DNA of 48,614 bases from assembly GCA_030765605.1 (NCBI GenBank), contig JAVCCG010000066.1, forward strand, positions 1-48,614, read 5' to 3'. Numbering within the stretch: the stretch's first letter is position 1; the number at the start of each line of letters is the position of its first letter. Of this stretch, positions 1-7,664 are shown in pieces. Under the pieces are notes generated by a model. The model did not search any database. It was not told the origin of the DNA and saw only the letters and a program-made list of their open reading frames with translations. The stretch is from Candidatus Alcyoniella australis. Lineage in GTDB: Bacteria; Lernaellota; Lernaellaia; JAVCCG01; Alcyoniellaceae. The translations under genes and the position numbers were made by a program.

Positions 1-2
1 CC

Positions 3-512
3 GCGTTCGTGCTGGTCTACAAATGGTCGGCCCGGGTCGGCAAGAAAAAGGTGTTCCTGATCGGCAACGGCATATTCGCGCTCTGCCTGCCGCTGCTGGT
101 GACCATGAAGCACTTCCCGATCTTCGGCTGGGCGATCAACTGGGTGGTCATGCTCCTTGGCGGGGCCGAGCTTTCGTTCGGCGTGATCGTGCTGCTGCAC
201 ACCCTGACGATTTTCACCATGGCGGTGATTCCCATCGCCACAGTGTTCGTACTGCCGCGCGCGATCTTCGCCGATATCGTGGACCTCGACGCCGAACTAA
301 CCGGCTACCGCCGCGAGGCGATGTACAACGGCATGGAAGGACTGCTGACCAAGTTCGCAGCCGGACTGGCCACGATCATCGCGCCGCTGCTGCTTAAATA
401 CGGCGGCGATACGTTTGAAAACCCCTGGGGCATCCTGCTCGCCGGACCCGTTGCCGGTGTGCTGCTCTTGCTGGGCTACCTGGCGTTCAAGAAATACCCC
501 ATCGAGAAGTAA
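3..512 (+). CDS. GPH/MFS_2-family sugar:cation symporter, C-terminal part
   Basis: The reading frame is open from the first bases of the window, so only the last ~170 residues of the gene are present and the true start lies outside. The fragment is hydrophobic with about four membrane segments. It contains the signature seen in MelB-like glycoside-pentoside-hexuronide transporters, an acidic Asp-Ile-Val-Asp-Leu-Asp stretch followed by Thr-Gly-Tyr-Arg-Arg-Glu-Ala-Met-Tyr-Asn-Gly around residues 88-107. The family imports sugars or sugar conjugates with Na+ or H+ across the inner membrane. The substrate cannot be told from this end. A secreted alpha-galactosidase-like lipoprotein lies 14.6 kb away, so a galactoside is conceivable but not shown. 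The gene ends just before a lower-GC islet. Confidence 0.85.
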   Translation, partial: AFVLVYKWSARVGKKKVFLIGNGIFALCLPLLVTMKHFPIFGWAINWVVMLLGGAELSFGVIVLLHTLTIFTMAVIPIATVFVLPRAIFADIVDLDAELTGYRREAMYNGMEGLLTKFAAGLATIIAPLLLKYGGDTFENPWGILLAGPVAGVLLLLGYLAFKKYPIEK

Positions 513-548
513 GGGGGATTACTTAAGCTGGGCCGACATTAAAGCTGT

Positions 549-554
549 TATAAT
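549..554 (+). promoter_or_regulatory. candidate -10 box of the ImmA/DUF4411 operon
   Basis: A perfect TATAAT lies about 33 bases before the ATG at 587, in the short gap after the transporter stop codon. No convincing -35 hexamer sits 16-18 bases upstream, so this is only a candidate. Position and spacing would give a short leader ending in a GAGGG ribosome binding site at 578-582. Confidence 0.35.
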
Positions 555-586
555 GGAGGTAGAGGCCAAAGGCACATGAGGGCATT

Positions 587-1741
587 ATGATTCGCGTTCA
601 AGTTCCACCAGAGTTGCTCATTTGGGCCTGTAAACGTGCCGGGCTGGATGTTGATTCGTTGTCGCAAAAGGGGTCTTTTCGCAAGCTCCCGGACTGGATA
701 AGCGGAGAGGCGCGCCCGACCCTTAAGCAGCTTGAGGTCTTCGCAAAGGCGACCCATGCACCCTTTGGATATTTTTTTCTACAAGAACCTCCGAAAGAAT
801 CCGTTCCCATCCCTGACCTTCGTACTGTCGGGAATCAGTATATCGGGCATCCGAGCCCCGACCTCCTGGATACCATCTATATATGCCAGCAACGTCAAGA
901 GTGGTATCGCGATTTCGCGCGAACAATGGGAAACGTACCGCTGCCCTTTGTTGGTTCCGACACCGTAAAATCCGACGTAATACAGGTTGCAGAGAATATC
1001 CGACAGTCGCTTGGCTTCAGCGTGGAGCAGCGCCGTAATATGTCCACTTGGACCGATGCCTTGCGCCATTTCATCGGACAGGCAGACTCTTTCGGCATCA
1101 TGGTCATGGTGAGTGGAATTGTGGGCAGCAATACACGTCGCCCGCTTGATCCGCAGGAATTTCGCGGATTTGCGCTTTCCGACCCCTTGGCTCCTTTAGT
1201 TTTTATCAACGGAAAGGACACCAAGGCGGCGCAGATGTTCACCCTTGCCCACGAGCTGGCTCATATCTGGCTTGGGGAATCCGCACTGTCCGATGTCACT
1301 CCGACAACGATGCCTTCCCGTGCTGTGGAGGCCTGGTGCAATAAGGTGGCTGCCGAGCTGCTGGTTCCAATTGCCGATCTTCTACAGGCTTATAAAAGCA
1401 AGAACGACCTGCGTATGGAAATGGACCGCCTAGCGCGTCGGTTTAAAGTCAGCACGCTTGTGATTCTCAGAAGGCTCCATGATGCGGCCAAGCTGTCCCG
1501 AGATGAATATTGGAATATCTACGACGATGAGTTGGAAAGGCTTCGTGCAATTGCAGCCTCTAAAGGCAAAGGGGGCGATTTCTATTTATCTTTACCTGCC
1601 CGGGTAAGCAAACGCTTTGCACGGGCCATTGTTATTAGCACTTTGGAAGGCCAGACGCTGCATCGCGATGCGTTTCGTTTACTGGGCTTTCGTCAGCTGG
1701 CGACATTTCATGAGCTTGGTCATCAATTAGGGGTTGCTTGA
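587..1741 (+). CDS. ImmA/IrrE-family metallo-endopeptidase with N-terminal DNA-binding-like region (antitoxin-type)
   Basis: The protein is 384 aa. A zinc-protease motif His-Glu-Leu-Ala-His is at residues 222-226, followed ~25 residues later by Glu248 in an E-x-W-C-N-K-V-A-A-E-L-L context, the usual third ligand of ImmA/IrrE (COG2856) proteases. The first ~65 residues resemble the helical start of XRE-linked COG2856 proteins (Ser-Phe-Arg-Lys-Leu, Trp, Pro-Thr-Leu-Lys-Gln-Leu-Glu, then a Phe-Gly-Tyr-Phe-Phe-Leu turn). This architecture is typical of large COG2856 proteins paired with DUF4411 toxins. The ATG at 587 has a GAGGG ribosome binding site four bases upstream. The stop codon overlaps the start of the next gene, so translation is probably coupled. 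Expected role: protease and transcriptional regulator controlling its partner. The function is inferred from family and context. Confidence 0.87.
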   Translation: MIRVQVPPELLIWACKRAGLDVDSLSQKGSFRKLPDWISGEARPTLKQLEVFAKATHAPFGYFFLQEPPKESVPIPDLRTVGNQYIGHPSPDLLDTIYICQQRQEWYRDFARTMGNVPLPFVGSDTVKSDVIQVAENIRQSLGFSVEQRRNMSTWTDALRHFIGQADSFGIMVMVSGIVGSNTRRPLDPQEFRGFALSDPLAPLVFINGKDTKAAQMFTLAHELAHIWLGESALSDVTPTTMPSRAVEAWCNKVAAELLVPIADLLQAYKSKNDLRMEMDRLARRFKVSTLVILRRLHDAAKLSRDEYWNIYDDELERLRAIAASKGKGGDFYLSLPARVSKRFARAIVISTLEGQTLHRDAFRLLGFRQLATFHELGHQLGVA

Positions 1742-2235
1742 TGGCCTATATTCTTGACGCGAACGTGTTCATCCAGGCGAAGAATCTCCATTATGGGTTT
1801 GATTTTTGCCCGGCGTTTTGGGATTGGCTTATTGAAAACAATACGAAAAACAAGGTTTTTAGCATCGAGAAAGTCGGCGACGAAATCCACGCCGGTAATG
1901 ATGAGCTTGCGACATGGGCGGCGCAACGAGGCACAGGGTTTTTTCTGAAACCAGACTCAGCCATGTTGTCTGCGCTGGGCGAGGCAAGCAATTGGGCGGT
2001 GGGACAGGATTACGATCCCGCAGCGGTGAATACCTTTTTTCAGGTAGCAGACTATTATCTGGTGGCCTTCGCACTTGCTCACGGACATACGGTTGTAACC
2101 CATGAAGTAGCTGCTCCATCTATTAAAAAGATTAAGATACCTAACGCCTGCATTGGTTTGAATGTAAAGTGTATTAGCCCCTATGAAATGTTGCGCACAG
2201 AGCGCGCCCGCTTCGTTCTTGGACCAAACAGATGA
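1741..2235 (+). CDS. DUF4411-family PIN-like protein, putative toxin
   Basis: The protein is 164 aa from the ATG at 1741; that A is also the last base of the upstream TGA, so the overlap is one base. An in-frame TTG one codon earlier is the alternative start. The N-terminus Tyr-Ile-Leu-Asp-Ala-Asn-Val-Phe with Asp6 is a PIN-type catalytic start. Later features fit DUF4411: Phe-Cys-Pro-Ala-Phe-Trp-Asp-Trp, an Ala-Asp-Tyr-Tyr-Leu-Val-Ala-Phe-Ala helix, and Val-Val-Thr-His-Glu near residue 120. DUF4411 genes are repeatedly found directly after COG2856 genes and are regarded as the nuclease toxin of that pair. Substrate RNA or DNA is unknown. Base composition is lower in GC than the flanking housekeeping-type genes, consistent with transfer. 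Confidence 0.8.
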   Translation: MAYILDANVFIQAKNLHYGFDFCPAFWDWLIENNTKNKVFSIEKVGDEIHAGNDELATWAAQRGTGFFLKPDSAMLSALGEASNWAVGQDYDPAAVNTFFQVADYYLVAFALAHGHTVVTHEVAAPSIKKIKIPNACIGLNVKCISPYEMLRTERARFVLGPNR

Positions 2236-2253
2236 AAAAGATGCGGAGATCCA

Positions 2254-2352
2254 GTGACACGAAACTTAATTATCTTATAAGTAACTGCTCTATAAGGGTT
2301 AAAAGATGTCGGTCGTCAACCGTCAATTAAGTATCGTGTCCCCATAACTCGC
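2254..2352. repeat. REP/MITE-like palindromic element, left copy
   Basis: Bases 2256-2271 (GACACGAAACTTAATT) and 2325-2340 (AATTAAGTATCGTGTC) are inverted repeats with one mismatch around a 53-base loop, continued on the right by CCCCATAACTC. The reverse complement of the whole stretch aligns with 4110-4214 over most of its length, including the shared blocks GTTGACG, CCGA, TTATA, CAG and ATAATTAA. The left end has lost the terminal GAGTTAT of the other copy. The sequence style (GGGGACAC...ACTTAATT) resembles REP palindromes associated with IS200-like RAYT transposases, but no transposase gene is present here. Confidence 0.7.
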
Positions 2353-2394
2353 CCCGAAATTGGGCAGCTTAGCTGAACAAGTCAGGCACGGACG

Positions 2395-3831
2395 ATGAGT
2401 GCAACAGTAGTCTTCCTTTTTGCCGACACAAATCTCTTTCTCCAGTGCCTACCACTGAAGCAACTAGATTGGTCCCCGTGGTCGGCCTTCAATGAAGTGA
2501 ACTTGATCATTTCAAGTCCGGTTCTGCGTGAGATCGACCAACTGAAACTCAGAGGCAACGACCGCCCAGGAAGCCGTGCTAGGTCTACATCGAGTCTGTT
2601 GCGGCAAATTACGAGAGGAGAACAGCCCTACCTCGTAAAGGAAAGCGACCCCTGCGTGAAGCTGCTCATCAAGGCAGAATGCGCACCTAGCACCGACCTT
2701 GAAGATCGCCTAGACTATAATGAGCGTGACCACCAACTGATCGGAACGGTTCATAAGTTCGCAGCAGAAAATCCTGATGATGAAGTTTGCCTATTGACAC
2801 ACGATACAATTCCTCTGGTTATGGCCCAGTCCCTCGGCCTTGCAACCGCTATGATCCCCGATAACTGGCTTTTACCGCCAGAAAAATCAAAAGATGAAAA
2901 AAGGATTATAAAACTCGAAAGCGAGCTAACCCGGCTGAAAAATTCTGAGCCGCAATTTCAGATAAACTGCTTGAACGCCGATGGTGAAAAAATCGAGAAG
3001 CTCGATTATGGGCTCGTGAGTCATACGCCTTTGATTGAAGAACAGGTTCAGGAGTTGATGCAACGAATAGAGAAATTCTTTCCCCCCGAAACGGACTTCA
3101 GCTCGCTCGAGACTCCGATTCATGGCCTGAAGAAGAGGTTGTATTCGCCGTTAACAGATGCCGATATAGCCAATTACCATGAACAAGTTTACCCGGAGTG
3201 GCTTAGCCAATGTGAAGATATACTACGGCATCATCACGAAGCCCTTAGGCGACAATCGAAGCCTCCAGTTTTCTGTTTTTCAGCGCGCAACACCGGTACC
3301 CGACCCGCAAGAGACTCCCTTGTTACGATACTGGCAAAGGGCAAGAAGTTTTCGATCATGCCTTCTGCCAGGAGCAATAACGGGGACGACGAAGAAGTCG
3401 CGAGAGAGCAGAACAATTTGGAACTGCCGCTGCCACCGTGTGCGCCTCGTGGCATTTGGAGAATGACTAGAGCCAATGGGATAAAAGCTATTCGGCCGCT
3501 ATATCAACTACGTTCCGCATTGCGTCAACCTCTGCATGATCGGAACGCCTTCTATTACAAGACAGAACGGGACACAAATTCGAGGTCTTCTTTCCGTCTT
3601 GAGTGCGAACAATGGCGCCATGAGGATGTAGATGAAAAATTTGAAGGAGAGTTCTGTATTGACGAAGACGTGAATGAGGTATGTGGTGCTTTGGAATTCC
3701 GAATACAGGCAGAGAACCTCTCAACAACGGCGTCGATGTGCGTTCCGGTCTACATCCGAATAACTCGCCCTAGTGCCTATGAAAGCGCGGAAAAATTAGT
3801 CTCACGGCTCATTGAAAAGGCCGGTAGGTAA
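2395..3831 (+). CDS. large PIN-domain protein (PIN_4-like) with uncharacterised C-terminal half
   Basis: The protein is 478 aa. The N-terminal ~155 residues form a PIN-type nuclease domain with the expected acidic set: Asp11 in Phe-Ala-Asp-Thr-Asn, Glu46 in Leu-Arg-Glu-Ile-Asp, Asp112 in Glu-Arg-Asp-His, and Asp137 in Leu-Leu-Thr-His-Asp. A charged, probably coiled-coil stretch follows (about 163-180), then ~290 residues I do not recognise, including a beta-rich segment with Ala-Arg-Asn-Thr-Gly-Thr-Arg-Pro-Ala near 300. This could be a ribonuclease of a defence or toxin-type system, with the C-terminal half acting as sensor or target-binding part. It has no visible antitoxin gene of its own. 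It is flanked on both sides by inverted copies of a palindromic repeat (2254-2352 and 4110-4214), and its GC is lower than the surrounding envelope genes. Confidence 0.75.
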   Translation: MSATVVFLFADTNLFLQCLPLKQLDWSPWSAFNEVNLIISSPVLREIDQLKLRGNDRPGSRARSTSSLLRQITRGEQPYLVKESDPCVKLLIKAECAPSTDLEDRLDYNERDHQLIGTVHKFAAENPDDEVCLLTHDTIPLVMAQSLGLATAMIPDNWLLPPEKSKDEKRIIKLESELTRLKNSEPQFQINCLNADGEKIEKLDYGLVSHTPLIEEQVQELMQRIEKFFPPETDFSSLETPIHGLKKRLYSPLTDADIANYHEQVYPEWLSQCEDILRHHHEALRRQSKPPVFCFSARNTGTRPARDSLVTILAKGKKFSIMPSARSNNGDDEEVAREQNNLELPLPPCAPRGIWRMTRANGIKAIRPLYQLRSALRQPLHDRNAFYYKTERDTNSRSSFRLECEQWRHEDVDEKFEGEFCIDEDVNEVCGALEFRIQAENLSTTASMCVPVYIRITRPSAYESAEKLVSRLIEKAGR

Positions 3832-3860
3832 AACCGAAGAAGGTTGCCTCGGTTGAGGGG

Positions 3861-3876
3861 GAGTTCCGGGGACACC
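3861..3876. repeat. partial REP-like sequence
   Basis: GAGTTCCGGGGACACC matches the outer arm of the neighbouring palindromic elements (GAGTTATGGGGACACG) at 13 of the first 15 positions. No opposing arm was found nearby, so this looks like a fragment or half-site between the PIN gene and the intact element at 4110-4214. Confidence 0.45.
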
Positions 3877-4109
3877 CATAACCGCACTACTTCGCTAAAG
3901 CTTCGAAGTGCTACGCTACCTCTTAAAAACGTATTAACCGTTCGGTTTACAGAAAGTGTTATTCGCGTGCCTTGCAGACACCCATTCGCACCGATCCTTT
4001 TTGGGCCGTGCATGATTCGATCCACTGGGCGTGCCGCCCAATCAGCATAGCGGCGCAGACAGGCCTTTCCTCCCTGCTCGCCAATCCCCGAAACCGGGCC
4101 GGACACAAG

Positions 4110-4214
4110 GAGTTATAGGGACACGTATTTTAAATGACCGTTGACGGCCGATCCAATTTTGATCTTATATAACAGCGTCTTAGATGATAATTAATGATTG
4201 CTTCCCCATAACTC
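4110..4214. repeat. REP/MITE-like palindromic element, right copy with terminal inverted repeats
   Basis: The element begins with GAGTTATAGGGACACG and ends with CTTCCCCATAACTC, giving terminal inverted repeats of about 11 bases (GAGTTATAGGG against CCCCATAACTC). It is the inverted counterpart of 2254-2352. Read in opposite orientations the two align along roughly 100 bases with about two-thirds identity by eye. Size, terminal repeats and lack of coding capacity fit a small non-autonomous element. Confidence 0.7.
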
Positions 4215-4237
4215 ATCCATAACTCTACCCGAAGCAA

Positions 4238-5884
4238 TCACTGCTTTTTCTGGCGGTTTCTCGTTCGCAGCCAGGTGAGATCTTGTAGGAGGAAGTACAA
4301 GATCAGGCCCAGGAACAGCACGAGCATGCCGACGTTGAATGTATAGTAGGTATACCACTGGCGCATGTCGGACTTGTAGATCAGTTGGGCGTAGTAGATT
4401 GCCGGCAGCAGAAACATGTATAGCGAGACAATCAGGTTGCCTCTTCGTCGGCGGTCCAGGGCCGGGAGTGTGAACAGCAGCGCCCAGACACTCACGTAAT
4501 ATCGGGACAAAATCAGCATTGCGAAGATCGCGGCAAAACCCAGCAGCATCCCGGTGTGATCGTCGCGGCGCAGCATGGCCAGGGCGGTCAGCGCAAGCAG
4601 CAACGCCGCGCCCGCGTGATAGGCCGTCTTGTTGCGCTGAATAAGCTCGGCACGCTTTTTTGAGGATACGTACGCGCGGCCCTTGCTGTAGTCGAACACT
4701 GACAGGCGGCCTATGCCGACACGGTTGGCGGACTTGATGTGGTTCGCGCTGTGGATCTCGATCTTCTGTTTCCACTCCATCCACGCCCCTGGCCCACGAG
4801 CGGTAGTGCTTCCCAGGGCGATCATCAAGATGCAGCTCAGCCCCAGGGCCGTGAGAAACACTGTATAGCGGCGCGCGGGCATCTTCAGCCGCACCACGTC
4901 GCGCAGCCAACACAGGGCCGGATGCAGGGCCAGCAGGCCCGGAAACCCGCGCATCATCGCGGCATAGGCCAGGATCGGCGCGGCGGCTATCGGGTGTCCC
5001 TTGTGATAAAGGGCCACGGCAGCGACCGTGAGCACCAGCCAGTCGTAATGAAAATAGTTCCCCACCAGCAGACGGTCGTTGCCATGGTAGAGGCAGATCC
5101 ACAGTGCGCCGACCAGTGTGGCGCGCAGGCCAAAGGCCCACCAGGCGATCAATATCGTCAGCACGTACAGCAGCAGTTCAACGCTGCACAGCAGTTGCAG
5201 GGTCGTGGGGTTGCGAATATCCACCGCGTTGAGCAGCGGGCGGTGGATGATCAGCCAGGCCGGAGACGGATTGAAGCCGCGATCACGCAACGGACCGGCC
5301 CAACGCCGGGGCGAGCGCTGCGTTTGAATGGCCTGGATGTCCTCCTTGAAAAGCTGCCAGCGTTCGTCGCTGAAGCGCCGCCGTACTCCCTCTGCCCTGG
5401 CCCTGGTCAATGCGGTGCTGCGGGAGATGAAGCCGTAGGTGTACATATCGCGGACTTTGGGCACGTTGCGCTTGGTGAAGATTGGTTTTTCAAGCTCCGT
5501 GTCCGCCAAAATCACGGCGTTGTAAAGGTCGAAGTAGCCCAACTCGTCGAAGTACTTGGTGCCCAGCACGTAGTGAAAGGCGTTCCAGGACTGAACTTTG
5601 TGATCCAGCGCCAGATCCTTGAGCCTTCCCTTGTATTGATAGAGAAACGTGGTCGCCAACATCAGCAACAGCGCGACGGTCACCACTTTCTGGCAGGTCT
5701 TCCACCCCTTGCGCTCGCAAAGCCAGCTCGCGGCTAGAACGATCATCACCGAGACGATAATGTAATATTTAAAGACCGTCGCGTTGGATGGGTGGGAGAT
5801 GAAAAACGCCGGCACCACGGCGAGCAGCGCGAGAGCCAAGACAGCGACCGCTAACCTGATGAATATTTTATCTGATATTCTCAT
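4238..5884 (-). CDS. polytopic inner-membrane protein, possible GT-C type glycosyltransferase
   Basis: The protein is 548 aa with about 11-12 predicted membrane spans distributed along its length. An N-terminal hydrophobic segment is followed by a soluble loop of ~130 residues after the third span, with aromatic and charged residues (Tyr-Phe-Asp-Glu-Leu-Gly-Tyr-Phe-Asp-Leu-Tyr, then a Val-Arg-Asp-Met-Tyr-Thr-Tyr-Gly stretch). A Tyr-His-Gly-Asn-Asp-Arg-Leu-Leu-Val-Gly-Asn-Tyr motif lies mid-protein. A large first extramembrane loop with acidic residues and many spans resembles GT-C enzymes that use polyprenyl-phosphate sugars (GT87/DUF2029-like), but I cannot confirm a catalytic motif. The C-terminus is basic (Arg-Asn-Arg-Gln-Lys-Lys-Gln). 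It stands alone, transcribed towards the PIN islet, and could instead be a transporter or flippase. Confidence 0.6.
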   Translation of the reverse strand: MRISDKIFIRLAVAVLALALLAVVPAFFISHPSNATVFKYYIIVSVMIVLAASWLCERKGWKTCQKVVTVALLLMLATTFLYQYKGRLKDLALDHKVQSWNAFHYVLGTKYFDELGYFDLYNAVILADTELEKPIFTKRNVPKVRDMYTYGFISRSTALTRARAEGVRRRFSDERWQLFKEDIQAIQTQRSPRRWAGPLRDRGFNPSPAWLIIHRPLLNAVDIRNPTTLQLLCSVELLLYVLTILIAWWAFGLRATLVGALWICLYHGNDRLLVGNYFHYDWLVLTVAAVALYHKGHPIAAAPILAYAAMMRGFPGLLALHPALCWLRDVVRLKMPARRYTVFLTALGLSCILMIALGSTTARGPGAWMEWKQKIEIHSANHIKSANRVGIGRLSVFDYSKGRAYVSSKKRAELIQRNKTAYHAGAALLLALTALAMLRRDDHTGMLLGFAAIFAMLILSRYYVSVWALLFTLPALDRRRRGNLIVSLYMFLLPAIYYAQLIYKSDMRQWYTYYTFNVGMLVLFLGLILYFLLQDLTWLRTRNRQKKQ

Positions 5885-6092
5885 CTCACCTAAAGTATGG
5901 AGTTCCGGTGAAATTACGGCAACGCGATATTAAATTATTGCCCGATTGAAACTTTCCCCGTACTCCGACCCCATAGAGATAAACAGTCAAAACTCGCGAA
6001 TCAAATATCGAGCACAAAACTTGGCCTAAGACGAATTGTAATTTAATACAGCCCGATGTCAAGGAAAAATTCCGCTACGGGCTCGGTCGCTC

Positions 6093-7496
6093 TTACTCCG
6101 GCCAGGCGTTGAAGATCTCGGTGTATTCCTCGATTACCTTCGGGCCCATTTCCGGTCCCACCGAGAGGATCGAGAAGTAGATGTAGGTCAGTTTGCGGTA
6201 CTGCTCCTCGGTCATGATGTAGCCCAGCCAGTCCATGCCCAAGGTGATCAGGAACTGGTGGTCGCCGCCCATCAGCGCGCGGCACTCCAGGCCCAGGTCG
6301 GGCACCAGCTCGCCGGGCACCGTGCCGAAGCGTACGTTGCCGATGGAGAACGCGGTCATGGTGGTCGCGCCGTATTCGCCCAGTGGCGGCATGTCGCGCG
6401 GGATCAGGTCGAGCTCGCCGGCCATGGCGAACAGCGGATTCTCGAGCTTGCCGTAGATCTCCTTGTGCACCAGGTGCACGCGGTAGTCGGTGAGGGTCTG
6501 GGCCTGCAGCAGCAGCAGTTGGGCATCGTCGGCCAGCACGCGGCCGAAGTTGTCCACGTCCTCCCAGGTGCCCCATTGGTTGCCGTCGATCTCAAAGCCG
6601 TACTCGGGATTCTGCGGGTGGACCGTGGCCCCCAGCGAGCTGTTGACGTACATGTTGATCCCGCCGATTTCAGCGTCCATCAGCCGGTAGTAGGCCCCGG
6701 GGTAGTCGGCGGTGATCTCGCTGTTCTGCGGACCCATCACCATCGGGTGGCAGCCCCAATTAAACAGCGTACCGATCAGCTCGCCCGCCGCGTCGCGCGC
6801 CACCATCAGCGAGGTGTTGTCATCGGTGATCGCCGCATCGTCGACCGTGGTCTGCGGGTTGTAATGCAGATCGGACTCGGTACCCGCGGCAAACTCGAGG
6901 GTGGCCGGAGTGCGCGCCTGATAGGCGTCAAGACCCGCCTGCACCGCTCCGGCGACCAGCGCCTCGATGTAGTCATCGTCGCGTCCGGTCTTGGGCGGCA
7001 GCATTACGCCCCAGATGCCCACAGTGTCCGGTGCGCCGTGGGAGTGGCTCGAACAGACGACGATCCGCTCCGGAGCGATGGCCAGCGCCTCGCTGATCTG
7101 CTGTTGAATGCGCTCGACCTCGGTGATGATTACGCCCACCGCGTCGATGTGGATCACGATTATCGGCTCGGCGTCGCTAGGCGCAAAGGCCGCAGCCGTG
7201 GCGTAGAGCGGATCGTGCGTCCCGCTGGACCAGCGGCAAAAGTAGTCGCTGAGAAAGTAGGTGCCGTAGCCGCCCATCATTACCGAATGCTCGACAGGCA
7301 ACTCGACCCGCGCGAATCCGACCTCAAACGGCTGATCGTCATCGCCCGTGTCGTCGTCGCCCAGATCATCGTCGGCAACCTCGTCGTCATCGTCGTCGTC
7401 CGAGCCCTCGCAGGCGCCCAGGCACAGGGCCGCGATCAACACCAGGGCGACGATCAGCAACAGCCCGAGACCAAATCGTTGCGCCGGATTTACCAT
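6093..7496 (-). CDS. lipoprotein with neutral/alkaline ceramidase-like N-terminal domain and poly-Asp tether
   Basis: The protein is 467 aa. A signal peptide ends in lipobox Leu-Gly-Ala-Cys (Cys29), followed directly by a ~25-residue linker made mostly of aspartate. The rest matches the zinc-amidase core of neutral ceramidases: a Gly-Gly-Tyr-Gly start, Ile-Asp-Ala-Val-Gly, then Ser-Ser-His-Ser-His-Gly-Ala-Pro-Asp (the family's SHTHSGP), then Asn-Trp-Gly-Cys-His-Pro-Met-Val-Met-Gly with the second zinc histidine, and Thr-Ala-Asp-Tyr-Pro-Gly. Only the catalytic domain is present and the C-terminal domain of true ceramidases is missing, so the substrate may be another amide. It should sit on the outer membrane facing periplasm or exterior. 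The ATG at 7496 has a GAGGTGG ribosome site six bases upstream. It is transcribed divergently from larB. Confidence 0.75.
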   Translation of the reverse strand: MVNPAQRFGLGLLLIVALVLIAALCLGACEGSDDDDDDEVADDDLGDDDTGDDDQPFEVGFARVELPVEHSVMMGGYGTYFLSDYFCRWSSGTHDPLYATAAAFAPSDAEPIIVIHIDAVGVIITEVERIQQQISEALAIAPERIVVCSSHSHGAPDTVGIWGVMLPPKTGRDDDYIEALVAGAVQAGLDAYQARTPATLEFAAGTESDLHYNPQTTVDDAAITDDNTSLMVARDAAGELIGTLFNWGCHPMVMGPQNSEITADYPGAYYRLMDAEIGGINMYVNSSLGATVHPQNPEYGFEIDGNQWGTWEDVDNFGRVLADDAQLLLLQAQTLTDYRVHLVHKEIYGKLENPLFAMAGELDLIPRDMPPLGEYGATTMTAFSIGNVRFGTVPGELVPDLGLECRALMGGDHQFLITLGMDWLGYIMTEEQYRKLTYIYFSILSVGPEMGPKVIEEYTEIFNAWPE

Positions 7497-7611
7497 CAGC
7501 GTCCACCTCGCATTTTAATTTATGCTCCTCGACCATCGTCGTACGGCATTGTTATTGTAAAGTGAAAGCCGAGCTGTCCTCAAATCTATACGGTTCGCCA
7601 GGCGGCTTGTT

Positions 7612-7617
7612 TATAAT
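7612..7617 (+). promoter_or_regulatory. candidate -10 box upstream of larB
   Basis: A TATAAT lies in the 168-base divergent gap between the ceramidase-like lipoprotein and larB, about 50 bases before the preferred larB start. No good -35 element is visible, so confidence is low. Confidence 0.3.
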
Positions 7618-7664
7618 ATGATGCGTTATCAGGGGCCGGATTGATCCAAGGAAAGGGGCGTCGA

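Larger units (their letters stand above)
3832..4237. other. 406-base non-coding region carrying REP-like repeats
   Basis: No credible gene is seen. The region lies between the PIN gene and the convergent membrane-protein gene. It contains a partial REP-like sequence at 3861-3876 and the complete right-hand palindromic element at 4110-4214. The middle (3880-4105) is of mixed composition, and I could fold neither a tRNA nor a clear terminator from it. Confidence 0.6.

Noticed and set aside
4191-5884. long alternative minus-strand frame (316 aa) over the membrane protein gene
   Set aside because: It is rich in Arg, Pro and Gly with no hydrophobic pattern, a typical out-of-frame shadow of a GC-rich gene. 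The 548-aa frame has clear membrane spans.
6258-7565. 435-aa plus-strand frame opposite the ceramidase-like gene
   Set aside because: Its composition (His, Arg, Val, Gln-rich, no motifs) is that of an antisense shadow. The minus-strand frame has a signal peptide and family motifs.
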